The translations under genes and the position numbers were made by a program. A stretch of 64,000 nt of DNA from Lophius americanus (lineage: Eukaryota > Chordata > Actinopteri > Lophiiformes > Lophiidae), in the NCBI GenBank assembly GCA_037951165.1, contig JBBDHG010000006.1:248001-312000 (forward strand). The letters run 5' to 3'. Below are positions 45,401 to 59,258 of the stretch, piece after piece (the first letter of the stretch is position 1; each line of letters starts with the position of its first letter). The notes below the pieces were generated by a model that was not told the origin of the DNA, did not search any database, and saw only the letters and a program-made list of their open reading frames with translations.

Positions 45401-45527
45401 GTTTATGACGCGTATACGACACGTTTATAACATTAACATATTTAACGTTTATGACACGTATACAACACATTTATAACATTAAGGCTTATAACATTAACAT
45501 GCCTAATGTTTGACATGTATGCGACAT
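45401..45527 (+). repeat. 127-bp internal duplicate inside the HOR, second copy
   Basis: This segment covers blocks 8-10 and has the same content and order as 45114-45240, 287 bp downstream. It is followed by block 11 (module B GTTTATGACACG), whereas the first copy is followed by block 5 (module B GTTTATGCAACG). A unit that jumps from the first copy to what follows the second copy gives the 557a form seen elsewhere in the window. Confidence 0.9.
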
Positions 45528-48500
45528 TTTTATAACATTAACACACCTATTGTTTATGACACGTATAAGACACGTTAATAACATTAACACGCCTAAGGTT
45601 TATGACGCGTATACGACACGTTTATATCATTAACACGCCTATTGTTTGACAGGTATACGACATGTTTATAACATTAACACGCCTTACGTTTATGACACGT
45701 ATACAACATGTTTATAACATTAACACGCCTATTGTTTGACAGGTATACGACGTGTTTATAACATTAACACGCCTTACGTTTATAACATTAACACGCCTAA
45801 TTTTTGACACCTATACCATATGTTTATAACATTAACACGCCTAATGTTTATTACACGTATACGACATGTTTATAACATTAACACGCCTAACGTTTATGAC
45901 ACGTATACGACATGTTTATAGCATTGACACGCCTAATGTTTGACACGTATACGACACGTTTATGACGCGTATACGACACGTTTATAACATTAACATATTT
46001 AACGTTTATGACACGTATACAACACATTTATAACATTAAGGCTTATAACATTAACATGCCTAATGTTTGACATGTATGCGACATTTTTATAACATTAACA
46101 CACCTATTGTTTATGACACGTATACGACACGTTTCTAACATTAACACGCCTAAGGTTTATGACGCGTATACGACACGTTTATATAGTTATTACGCCTATT
46201 GTTTGACAGGTATACGACATGTTTATAACATTAACACGCCTTACGTTTATGACACGTATACAACATGTTTATAACATTAACACGCCTATTGTTTGACAGG
46301 TATACGACATGCTTATAACATTAACACGCCTTACGTTTATAACATTAACACGCCTAATTTTTGACACCTATACCATATGTTTATAACATTAACACGCCTA
46401 ATGTTTATTACACGTATACGACATGTTTATAACATTAACACGCCTAACATTTATGACACGTATACGACATGTTTATAACATTGACACGCCTAATGTTTGA
46501 CACGTATACGACACGTTTATATCATTAACACACCTATTGTTTGACAGGTATACGACATGTTTATAACATTAACACGCCTTACGTTTATGACACGTATACA
46601 ACATGTTTATAACATTAACACGCCTATTGTTTGACAGGTATACGACATGTTTATAACATTAACACGCCTTACGTTTATAACATTAACACGCCTAATTTTT
46701 GACACCTATACCATATGTTTATAACATTAACACGCCTAATGTTTATTACACGTATACGACATGTTTATAACATTAACACGCCTAACGTTTATGACACGTA
46801 TACGACATGTTTATAACATTGACACGCCTAATGTTTGACATGTATACGACACGTTTATGACGCGTATACGACACGTTTATAACATTAACGTATTTAACGT
46901 TTATGACACGTATACAACACATTTATAACATTAAGGCTTATAACATTTACATGCCTAATGTTTGACATGTATGCGACATTTTTATAACATTAACACACCT
47001 AATGTTTATGCAACGTATACGACACGCTTATAACATTAAGACGCCTAAGGTTTATGACGCGTATACGACACGTTTATAACATTAACACGACTATGGCTTA
47101 TAACATTAACACGCCTAATTTTTGACACGTATACGACACGTTTATGACGCGTATACGACACGTTTATAACATTAACATATTTAACGTTTATGACACATAT
47201 ACAACACATTTATAACATTAAGGCTTATAACATTAACATGCCTAATGTTTGACATGTATGCGACATTTTTATAACATTAACACAACTATTGTTTATGACA
47301 CGTATACGACACGTTTATAACATTAACACGCCTAAGGTTTATGACGTGTATACGACACGTTTATATCATTAACACGCCTATTGTTTGACAGGTATACGAC
47401 ATGTTTATAGTATTAACACGCCTTACGTTTATAACATTAACACGCCTAATTTTTGACACCTATACCATATGTTTATAACATTAACACGCCTAATGTTTAT
47501 TACACGTATACGACATGTTTATAACATTAACACGCCTAACGTTTATAATACGTATACGACATGTTTATAACATTGACACGCCTAATGTTTGACACGTATA
47601 CGACACGTTTATGACGCGTATACGACACGTTTATAACATTAACATATTTAACGTTTATGACACGTATACAACACATTTATAACATTAAGGCTTATAACAT
47701 TAACAGGCCTAATGTTTGACATGTATGCGACATTTTTATAACATTAACACACCTATTGTTTATGCAACGTATACGACACGCTTATAACATTAAGACGCCT
47801 AAGGTTTATGACGCGTATACGACACGTTTATAACATTAACACGACTATGGCTTATAACATTAACACGCCTAATTTTTGACACGTATACGACACGTTTATG
47901 ACGCGTATACGACACGTTTATAACATTAACATATTTAACGTTTATGACACGTATACAACACATTTATAACATTAAGGCTTATAACATTAACCTGCCTAAT
48001 GTTTGACATGTATGCGACATTTTTATAACATTAACACACCTATTGTTTATGACACGTATACGACACGTTTATAATATTAACACGCCTAAGGTTTATGACG
48101 CGTATACGACACGTTTATATCATTAACACGCCTATTGTTTGACAGGTATACGACATGTTTATAACATTAACACGCCTTACGTTTATGACACGTATACAAC
48201 ATGTTTATAACATTAACACGCCTATTGTTTGACAGTTATACGACATGTTTATAACATCAACACGCCTTACGTTTATAACATTAACACGCCTAATTTTTGA
48301 CACCTATACCATATGTTTATAACATTAACACGCCTAATGTTTATTACACGTATACGACATGTTTATAACATTAACACGCCTAACGTTTATGACACGTATA
48401 CGACATGTTTATAACATTGACACGCCTAATGTTTGACACGTATACGACACGTTTATGACGCGTATACGACACGTTTATATCATTAACACGCCTATTGTTT

Positions 48501-51500
48501 GACAGGTATACGACATGTTTATAACATTAACACGCCTTACGTTTATGACACGTATACAACATGTTTATAACATTAACACGCCTATTGTTTGACAGGTATA
48601 CGACATGTTTATAACATTAACACGCCTTACGTTTATTACATTAACGCGCCTAATTTTTGACACCTATACCATATGTTTATAACATTAACACGCCTAATGT
48701 TTATTACACGTATACGACATGTTTATAACATTAACACGCCTAACGTTTATGACACGTATACGACATGTTTATAACATTGACACGCCTAATGTTTGACACG
48801 TATACGACACGTTTATGACGCGTATACGACACGTTTATAACATTAACATATTTAACGTTTATGACACGTATACAACACATTTATAACATTAAGGCTTATA
48901 ACATTAACATGCCTAATGTTTGACATGTATGCAACATTTTTATAACATTAACACACCTATTGTTTATGCAACGTATACGACACGCTTATAACATTAAGAC
49001 GCCTAAGGTTTATGACGCGTATACGACACGTTTATAACATTAACACGACTAGGGCTTATAACATTAACACGCCTAATTTTTGACACGTATACGACACGTT
49101 TATGACGCGTATACGACACGTTTATAACATTAACATATTTAACGTTTATGACACGTATACAACACATTTATAACATTAAGGCTTATAACATTAACATGCC
49201 TAATGTTTGACATGTATGCGACATTTTTATAACATTAACACACCTATTGTTTATGACACGTATACGACACGTTTATAACATTAACACGCCTAAGATTTAT
49301 GACGCGTATACGACACGTTTATATCATTAACACGCCTATTGTTTGACAGGTATACGACATGTTTATAACATTAACACGCCTTACGTTTATGACACGTATA
49401 CAACATGTTTATAACATTAACACGCCTATTGTTTGACAGGTATACGACATGTTTATAACATCAACACGCCTTACGTTTATAACATTAACACGCCTAATTT
49501 TTGACACCTATACCATATGTTTATAACATTAACACGCCTAATGTTTATTACACGTATACGACATGTTTATAACATTAACACGCCTAACGTTTATGACACG
49601 TATACGACATGTTTATAACATTGACACGCCTAATGTTTGACACGTATACGACACGTTTATGACGCGTATACGACACGTTTATAACATTAACATATTTAAC
49701 GTTTATGACACGTATACAACACATTTATAACATTAAGGCTTATAACATTAACATGCCTAATGTTTGACATGTATGCGACATTTTTATAACATTAACACAC
49801 CTATTGTTTATGCAACGTATACGACACGCTTATAACATTAAGACGCCTAAGGTTTATGACGCGTATACGACACGTTTATAACATTAACACGACTATGGCT
49901 TATAACATTAACACGCCTAATTTTTGACACGTATACGACACGTTTATGACGCGTATACGACACGTTTATAACATTAACATATTTAACGTTTATGACACGT
50001 ATACAACACATTTATAACATTAAGGCTTATAACATTAACATGCCTAATGTTTGACATGTATGCGACATTTTTATAACATTAACACACCTATTGTTTATGA
50101 CACGTATAAGACACGTTAATAACATTAACACGCCTAAGGTTTATGACGCGTATACGACACGTTTATATCATTAACACGCCTATTGTTTGACAGGTATACG
50201 ACATGTTTATAACATTAACACGCCTTACGTTTATGACACGTATACAACATGTTTATTACATTAACACGCCTATTGTTTGACAGGTATACGACGTGTTTAT
50301 AACATTAACACGCCTTACGTTTATAACATTAACACGCCTAATTTTTGACACCTATACCATATGTTTATAACATTAACACGCCTAATGTTTATTACACGTA
50401 TACGACATGTTTATAACATTAACACGCCTAACGTTTATGACACGTATACGACATGTTTATAGCATTGACACGCCTAATGTTTGACACGTATACGACACGT
50501 TTATGACGCGTATACGACACGTTTATAACATTAACATATTTAACGTTTATGACACGTATACAACACATTTATAACATTAAGGCTTATAACATTAACATGC
50601 CTAATGTTTGACATGTATGCGACATTTTTATAACATTAACACACCTATTGTTTATGACACGTATACGACACGTTTCTAACATTAACACGCCTAAGGTTTA
50701 TGACGCGTATACGACACGTTTATATAGTTATTACGCCTATTGTTTGACAGGTATACGACATGTTTATAACATTAACACGCCTTACGTTTATGACACGTAT
50801 ACAACATGTTTATAACATTAACACGCCTATTGTTTGACAGGTATACGACATGCTTATAACATTAACACGCCTTACGTTTATAACATTAACACGCCTAATT
50901 TTTGACACCTATACCATATGTTTATAACATTAACACGCCTAATGTTTATTACACGTATACGACATGTTTATAACATTAACACGCCTAACATTTATGACAC
51001 GTATACGACATGTTTATAACATTGACACGCCTAATGTTTGACACGTATACGACACGTTTATATCATTAACACACCTATTGTTTGACAGGTATACGACATG
51101 TTTATAACATTAACACGCCTTACGTTTATGACACGTATACAACATGTTTATAACATTAACACGCCTATTGTTTGACAGGTATACGACATGTTTATAACAT
51201 TAACACGCCTTACGTTTATAACATTAACACGCCTAATTTTTGACACCTATACCATATGTTTATAACATTAACACGCCTAATGTTTATTACACGTATACGA
51301 CATGTTTATAACATTAACACGCCTAACGTTTATGACACGTATACGACATGTTTATAACATTGACACGCCTAATGTTTGACATGTATACGACACGTTTATG
51401 ACGCGTATACGACACGTTTATAACATTAACGTATTTAACGTTTATGACACGTATACAACACATTTATAACATTAAGGCTTATAACATTTACATGCCTAAT

Positions 51501-54330
51501 GTTTGACATGTATGCGACATTTTTATAACATTAACACACCTAATGTTTATGCAACGTATACGACACGCTTATAACATTAAGACGCCTAAGGTTTATGACG
51601 CGTATACGACACGTTTATAACATTAACACGACTATGGCTTATAACATTAACACGCCTAATTTTTGACACGTATACGACACGTTTATGACGCGTATACGAC
51701 ACGTTTATAACATTAACATATTTAACGTTTATGACACATATACAACACATTTATAACATTAAGGCTTATAACATTAACATGCCTAATGTTTGACATGTAT
51801 GCGACATTTTTATAACATTAACACAACTATTGTTTATGACACGTATACGACACGTTTATAACATTAACACGCCTAAGGTTTATGACGTGTATACGACACG
51901 TTTATATCATTAACACGCCTATTGTTTGACAGGTATACGACATGTTTATAGTATTAACACGCCTTACGTTTATAACATTAACACGCCTAATTTTTGACAC
52001 CTATACCATATGTTTATAACATTAACACGCCTAATGTTTATTACACGTATACGACATGTTTATAACATTAACACGCCTAACGTTTATAATACGTATACGA
52101 CATGTTTATAACATTGACACGCCTAATGTTTGACACGTATACGACACGTTTATGACGCGTATACGACACGTTTATAACATTAACATATTTAACGTTTATG
52201 ACACGTATACAACACATTTATAACATTAAGGCTTATAACATTAACAGGCCTAATGTTTGACATGTATGCGACATTTTTATAACATTAACACACCTATTGT
52301 TTATGCAACGTATACGACACGCTTATAACATTAAGACGCCTAAGGTTTATGACGCGTATACGACACGTTTATAACATTAACACGACTATGGCTTATAACA
52401 TTAACACGCCTAATTTTTGACACGTATACGACACGTTTATGACGCGTATACGACACGTTTATAACATTAACATATTTAACGTTTATGACACGTATACAAC
52501 ACATTTATAACATTAAGGCTTATAACATTAACCTGCCTAATGTTTGACATGTATGCGACATTTTTATAACATTAACACACCTATTGTTTATGACACGTAT
52601 ACGACACGTTTATAATATTAACACGCCTAAGGTTTATGACGCGTATACGACACGTTTATATCATTAACACGCCTATTGTTTGACAGGTATACGACATGTT
52701 TATAACATTAACACGCCTTACGTTTATGACACGTATACAACATGTTTATAACATTAACACGCCTATTGTTTGACAGTTATACGACATGTTTATAACATCA
52801 ACACGCCTTACGTTTATAACATTAACACGCCTAATTTTTGACACCTATACCATATGTTTATAACATTAACCCGCCTAATGTTTATTACACGTATACGACA
52901 TGTTTATAACATTAACACGCCTAACGTTTATGACACGTATACGACATGTTTATAACATTGACACGCCTAATGTTTGACACGTATACGACACGTTTATGAC
53001 GCGTATACGACACGTTTATATCATTAACACGCCTATTGTTTGACAGGTATACGACATGTTTATAACATTAACACGCCTTACGTTTATGACACGTATACAA
53101 CATGTTTATAACATTAACACGCCTATTGTTTGACAGGTATACGACATGTTTATAACATTAACACGCCTTACGTTTATTACATTAACGCGCCTAATTTTTG
53201 ACACCTATACCATATGTTTATAACATTAACACGCCTAATGTTTATTACACGTATACGACATGTTTATAACATTAACACGCCTAACGTTTATGACACGTAT
53301 ACGACATGTTTATAACATTGACACGCCTAATGTTTGACACGTATACGACACGTTTATGACGCGTATACGACACGTTTATAACATTAACATATTTAACGTT
53401 TATGACACGTATACAACACATTTATAACATTAAGGCTTATAACATTAACATGCCTAATGTTTGACATGTATGCAACATTTTTATAACATTAACACACCTA
53501 TTGTTTATGCAACGTATACGACACGCTTATAACATTAAGACGCCTAAGGTTTATGACGCGTATACGACACGTTTATAACATTAACACGACTAGGGCTTAT
53601 AACATTAACACGCCTAATTTTTGACACGTATACGACACGTTTATGACGCGTATACGACAAGTTTATAACATTAACATATTTAACGTTTATGACACGTATA
53701 CAACACATTTATAACATTAAGGCTTATAACATTAACATATCTAATGTTTGACATGTATGCGACATTTTTATAACATTAACACACCTATTGTTTATGACAC
53801 GTATACGACACGTTTATAACATTAACACGCCTAAGATTTATGACGCGTATACGACACGTTTATATCATTAACACGCCTATTGTTTGACAGGTATACGACA
53901 TGTTTATAACATTAACACGCTTTACGTTTATGACACGTATACAACATGTTTATAACATTAACACGCCTATTGTTTGACAGGTATACGACATGTTTATAAC
54001 ATCAACACGCCTTACGTTTATAACATTAACACGCCTAATTTTTGACACCTATACCATATGTTTATAACATTAACACGCCTAATAATTATTACACGTATAC
54101 GACATGTTTAAAACATTAACACGCCTAACGTTTATGACACGTATACGACATGTTTATAACATTGACACGCCTAATGTTTGACACGTATACGACACGTTTA
54201 TGACGCGTATACGACACGTTTATAACATTAACATATTTAACGTTTATGACATGTATACAACACATTTATAACATTAAGGCTTATAACATTAACATGCCTA
54301 ATGTTTGACATGTATGCGACATTTTTATAA

Positions 54331-57294
54331 CATTAACACACCTATTGTTTATGACACGTATACGACACGTTTATAACATTAACACGCCTAAGGTTTATGA
54401 CGCGTATACGACACATTTATATCATTAACACGCCTATTGTTTGACAGGTATACGACATGTTTATAACATTAACACGCCTTACGTTTATGACACGTATACA
54501 ACATGTTTATAACATTAACACGCCTATTGTTTGACAGGTATACGACATGTTTATAACATTAACACGCCTAACGTTTATGACGCGTATACGACATGTTTAT
54601 AACATTGACACGCCTAATGTTTGACACGTATACGACACGTTTATGACGCGTATACGACACGTTTATAACATTAACATATTTAACGTTTATGACACGTATA
54701 CAACACATTTATAACATTAAGGCTTATAACATTAACATGCCTAATGTTTGACATGTATGCGACATTTTTATAACATTAACACACCTATTGTTTATGACAC
54801 GTATACGACACGTTTATAACATTAACACGCCTAAGGTTTATGACGCGTATACGACACGTTTATATCATTAACACGCCTATTGTTTGACAGGTATACGACA
54901 TGTTAATAACATTAACACGCCTTACGTTTATGACACGTATACAACATGTTTATAACATTAACACACCTATTGTTTGTCAGGTATACGACATGTTTATAAC
55001 ATTAACACGCCTTACGTTTATAACATTAACACGCCTCATTTTTCACACCTATACCATATGTTTATAACATTAACACGCCTAATGTTTATGACGCGTATAC
55101 GACACGTTTATATCATTAACACGCCTATTGTTTGACAGGTATACGACATGTTTATAACATTAACACGCCTTACGTTTATGACACGTATACAACATGTTTA
55201 TAACATTAACACGCCTATTGTTTGACAGGTATACGACATGTTTATAACATTAACACGCCTTACGTTTATAACATTAACACGCCTAATTTTTGACACCTAT
55301 ACCATATGTTTATAACATTAACACGCCTAATGTTTATTACACGTATACGACATGTTTATAACATTAACACGCCTAACGTTTATGACACGTATACGACATG
55401 TTTATAACATTAACACGCCTAACGTTTATGACACGTATACAACATGTTTATAACATTAACACGCCTATTGTTTGACAGGTATACGACATGTTTATAACAT
55501 TAACACGCCTTACGTTTATAACATTAACACGCCTAATTTTTGACACCTATACCATATGTTTATAACATTAACACGCCTAATGTTTATTACACGTATACGA
55601 CATGTTTATAACATTAACAAGCCTAACGTTTATGACACGTATACGACATGTTTATAACATTGACACGCCTAATGATTGACACGTATACGACACGTTTATG
55701 ACGCGTATACGACACGTTTATAACATTAACATATTTAACGTTTATGACACGTATACAACACATTTATAACATTAAGGCTTATAACATTAACATGCCTAAT
55801 GTTTGACATGTATGCGACATTTTTATAACATTAACACACCTATTGTTTATGCAACGTATACGACACGCTTATAACATTAAGACGCCTAAGGTTTATGACG
55901 CGTATACGACACGTTTATAACATTAACACGACTAGGGCTTATAACATTAACACGCCTAATTTTTGACACGTATACGACACGTTTATGACGCGTATATGAC
56001 ACGTTTATAACATTAACATATTTAACGTTTATGACACGTATACAACACATTTATAACATTAAGGCTTATAACATTAACATGCCTAATGTTTGACATGTAT
56101 GCGACATTTTTATAACATTAACACACCTATTGTTTATGACACGTATTCGACACGTTTATAACATTAACACGCCTAAGGTTTATGACGCGTATACGACACG
56201 TTTATATCATTAACACGCCTATTGTTTGACAGGTATACGACATGTTTATAACATTAACACGCCTTACGTTTATGACACGTATACAACATGTTTATAACAT
56301 TAACACACCTATTGTTTATGCAACGTATACGACACGCTTATAACATTAAGACGCCTAAGGTTTATGACGCGTATACGACACGTTTATAACATTAACACGA
56401 CTATGGCTTATAACATTAACACGTCTAATGTTTGACACGTATACGACACGTTTATGACGCGTATACGACACGTTTATAACATTAACATATTTAACGTTTA
56501 TGACACGTATACAACACATTTATAACATTAAGGCTTATAACATTAACATGCCTAATGTTTGACATGTATGCGACATTTTTATAACATTAACACACCTATT
56601 GTTTATGACACGTATACGACATGTTTATAACATTCACACGCCTAAGGTTTATGACGCGTATACGACACGTTTATATCATTAACACGCCTATTGTTTGACA
56701 GGTATACGACATGTTTATAACATTAACACGCCTTACGTTTATGACACGTATACAACATGTTTATAACATTAACACGCCTAATTTTTGACACCTATACCAT
56801 ATGTTTATAACATTAACACGCCTAATGTTTATTACACGTATACGACATGTTTATAACATTAACACGCCTAACGTTTATGACACGTATACGACATGTTTAT
56901 AACATTGACACGCCTAATGTTTGACACGTATACGACACGTTTATGACGCGTATACGACACGTTTATAACATTAACATATTTAACGTTTATGACATGTATA
57001 CAACACATTTATAACATTAAGGCTTATAACATTAACATGCCTAATGTTTGACATGTATGCGACATTTTTATAACATTAACACACCTATTGTTTATGACAC
57101 GTATACGACACGTTTATAACATTAACACGCCTAAGGTTTATGACGCGTATACGACACATTTATATCATTAACACGCCTATTGTTTGACAGGTATACGACA
57201 TGTTTATAACATTAACACGCCTTACGTTTATGACACGTATACAACATGTTTATAACATTAACACGCCTATTGTTTGACAGGTATACGACATGTT
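54331..57294 (+). repeat. Transition zone with a 2743-bp echo
   Basis: Anchors lie at 54595, 55650 and 56895 (spacings of 1055 and 1245 bp). About 1.07 kb at 54,017-55,089 recurs at 56,760-57,832, 2743 bp away, with shared changes GACATGTATACAACAC (54248/56991), GACACATTTATATC (54411/57154) and ACATGTTAATAAC (54898/57641). Between the two echoes are stretched HORs with extra rounds of blocks 13-19 (about 55.1-55.6 kb) and of blocks 5-11 (about 56.3-56.6 kb). This zone seems to be the source of the 2478-bp array to its right. Confidence 0.82.
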
Positions 57295-57894
57295 TATAAC
57301 ATTAACACGCCTAACGTTTATGACACGTATACGACATGTTTATAACATTGACACGCCTAATGTTTGACACGTATACGACACGTTTATGACGCGTATACGA
57401 CACGTTTATAACATTAACATATTTAACGTTTATGACACGTATACAACACATTTATAACATTAAGGCTTATAACATTAACATGCCTAATGTTTGACATGTA
57501 TGCGACATTTTTATAACATTAACACACCTATTGTTTATGACACGTATACGACACGTTTATAACATTAACACGCCTAAGGTTTATGACGCGTATACGACAC
57601 GTTTATATCATTAACACGCCTATTGTTTGACAGGTATACGACATGTTAATAACATTAACACGCCTTACGTTTATGACACGTATACAACATGTTTATAACA
57701 TTAACACACCTATTGTTTGTCAGGTATACGACATGTTTATAACATTAACACGCCTTACGTTTATAACATTAACACGCCTCATTTTTCACACCTATACCAT
57801 ATGTTTATAACATTAACACGCCTAATGTTTATTACACGTATACGACATGTTTATAACATTAACAAGCCTAACGTTTATGACACGTATACGACAT

Positions 57895-58451
57895 GTTTAT
57901 AACATTGACACGCCTAATGATTGACACGTATACGACACGTTTATGACGCGTATACGACACGTTTATAACATTAACATATTTAACGTTTATGACACGTATA
58001 CAACACATTTATAACATTAAGGCTTATAACATTAACATGCCTAATGTTTGACATGTATGCGACATTTTTATAACATTAACACACCTATTGTTTATGCAAC
58101 GTATACGACACGCTTATAACATTAAGACGCCTAAGGTTTATGACGCGTATACGACACGTTTATATCATTAACACACCTATTGTTTGACAGGTATACGACA
58201 TGTTTATAACATTAACACGCCTTACGTTTATGACACGTATACAACATGTTTATAACATTAACACGCCTATTGTTTGACAGGTATACGACATGTTTATAAC
58301 ATTAACACGCCTTACATTTATAACATTAACACGCCTAATTTTTGACACCTATACCATATGTTTATAACATTAACACGCCTAATGTTTATTACACGTATAC
58401 GACATGTTTTTAACATTAACACGCCTAACGTTTATGACACGTATACGAGAT
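57895..58451 (+). repeat. 557-bp HOR, b form
   Basis: This short HOR takes blocks 1-4, then 5-6 (GTTTATGCAACG and TTAAGACGCCTAAGG), then 13-19. The other 557-bp form (for example 3654-4210 and 59816-60372) takes blocks 1-4, then 11-12, then 13-19. The two forms have the same length because blocks 5-6 and 11-12 are both 92 bp, but they arose from different exchange points. Confidence 0.88.
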
Positions 58452-59258
58452 GTTTATAACATTGACACGCCTAATGTTTGACACGTATACGACACGTTTA
58501 TAACATTAAGACGCCTAAGGTTTATGACGCGTGTACGACACATTTATAACATTAACATGACTATGGCTTATAACATTAACACGCCTAATGTTTGACACGT
58601 ATACGACACGTTTATGACGCGTATACGACACGTTTATAACATTAACATATTTAACGTTTATGACACGTATACAACACATTTATAACATTAAGGCTTATAA
58701 CATTAACATGCCTAATGTTTGACATGTATGCGACATTTTTATAACATTAACACACCTATTGTTTATGCAACGTATACGACACGCTTATAACATTAAGACG
58801 CCTAAGGTTTATGACGCGTATACGACACGTTTATAACATTAACACGACTATGGCTTATAACATTAACAGGCCTAATTTTTGACACGTATACGACACGTTT
58901 ATGACGCGTATACGACACATTTATAACATTAACACGCTTAAGGTTCATGACGCGTATACGACACGTTTATATCATTAACACGCCTATTGTTTGACAGGTA
59001 TTCAACATGTTTATAACATTAACACGCCTTACGTTTATGACACGTATACAACATGTTTATAACATTAACACGCCTATTGTTTGACAGGTATACGACATGT
59101 TTATAACATTAACACGCCTTACGTTTATAACATTAACACGCCTAATTTTTGACACCTATACCATATGTTTATAACATTAACACGCCTAATGTTTATTACA
59201 CGTATACGACATGTTTATAACATTAACACGCCTAACGTTTATGACACGTATACGACAT
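58452..59258 (+). repeat. 807-bp HOR variant
   Basis: This HOR form is found only in the 2478-bp super-repeat (also at 60930-61736, and started at 63408). After block 1 it jumps to a block-6 type monomer (ATTAAGACGCCTAAGG with GCGTGTACGACAC) and block 7. It then runs 8-9-10, 5-6-7 and a 22-bp module, and re-enters at block 12 (ACACGCTTAAGGTTCATG) to finish with 13-19. Module lengths add up to exactly 807. Block 7 is therefore used twice and block 11 is skipped. Confidence 0.88.

Larger units (their letters stand above)
45070..45913 (+). repeat. Canonical 844-bp higher-order repeat, copy 2
   Basis: This is a second complete HOR directly abutting the previous one, with the same 19-block order and length. 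It shows private changes such as TATAAGACACGTTAATAAC in blocks 11 and 12 near 45,565. The same change recurs 4541 bp downstream near 50,106, which is one of the markers that ties the two copies of the 4541-bp super-repeat together. Confidence 0.93.
43910..54330 (+). repeat. 4541-bp super-repeat, about 2.3 copies
   Basis: The two main copies, in HOR phase, are 45070-49610 and 49611-54151. Each contains HORs of 844, 557, 338, 754, 844, 360 and 844 bp in that order, summing to 4541. Shared private changes at this offset include TATAAGACACGTTAATAAC (45561/50102), TATATAGTTATTACG (46181/50722), CTAACATTTATG (46441/50982), AACCTGCCTAATG (47991/52532), GACAGTTATACG (48231/52772), GACTAGGGC (49051/53592) and CTAAGATTTATG (49291/53832). 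I saw about ten substitutions between them, roughly 99.8% identity, clustered near the right end of the second copy. Partial copies flank both sides with more differences. Confidence 0.92.

Noticed and set aside
57717..57902. Open reading frame of 61 codons, repeated at 60195-60380 and 62673-62858
   Set aside because: The three copies have the same predicted protein only because they are copies of the 2478-bp super-repeat. The frame is open because TGA became TCA (TTTTTCACACC). Identity reflects DNA homogenisation, not selection on a protein.
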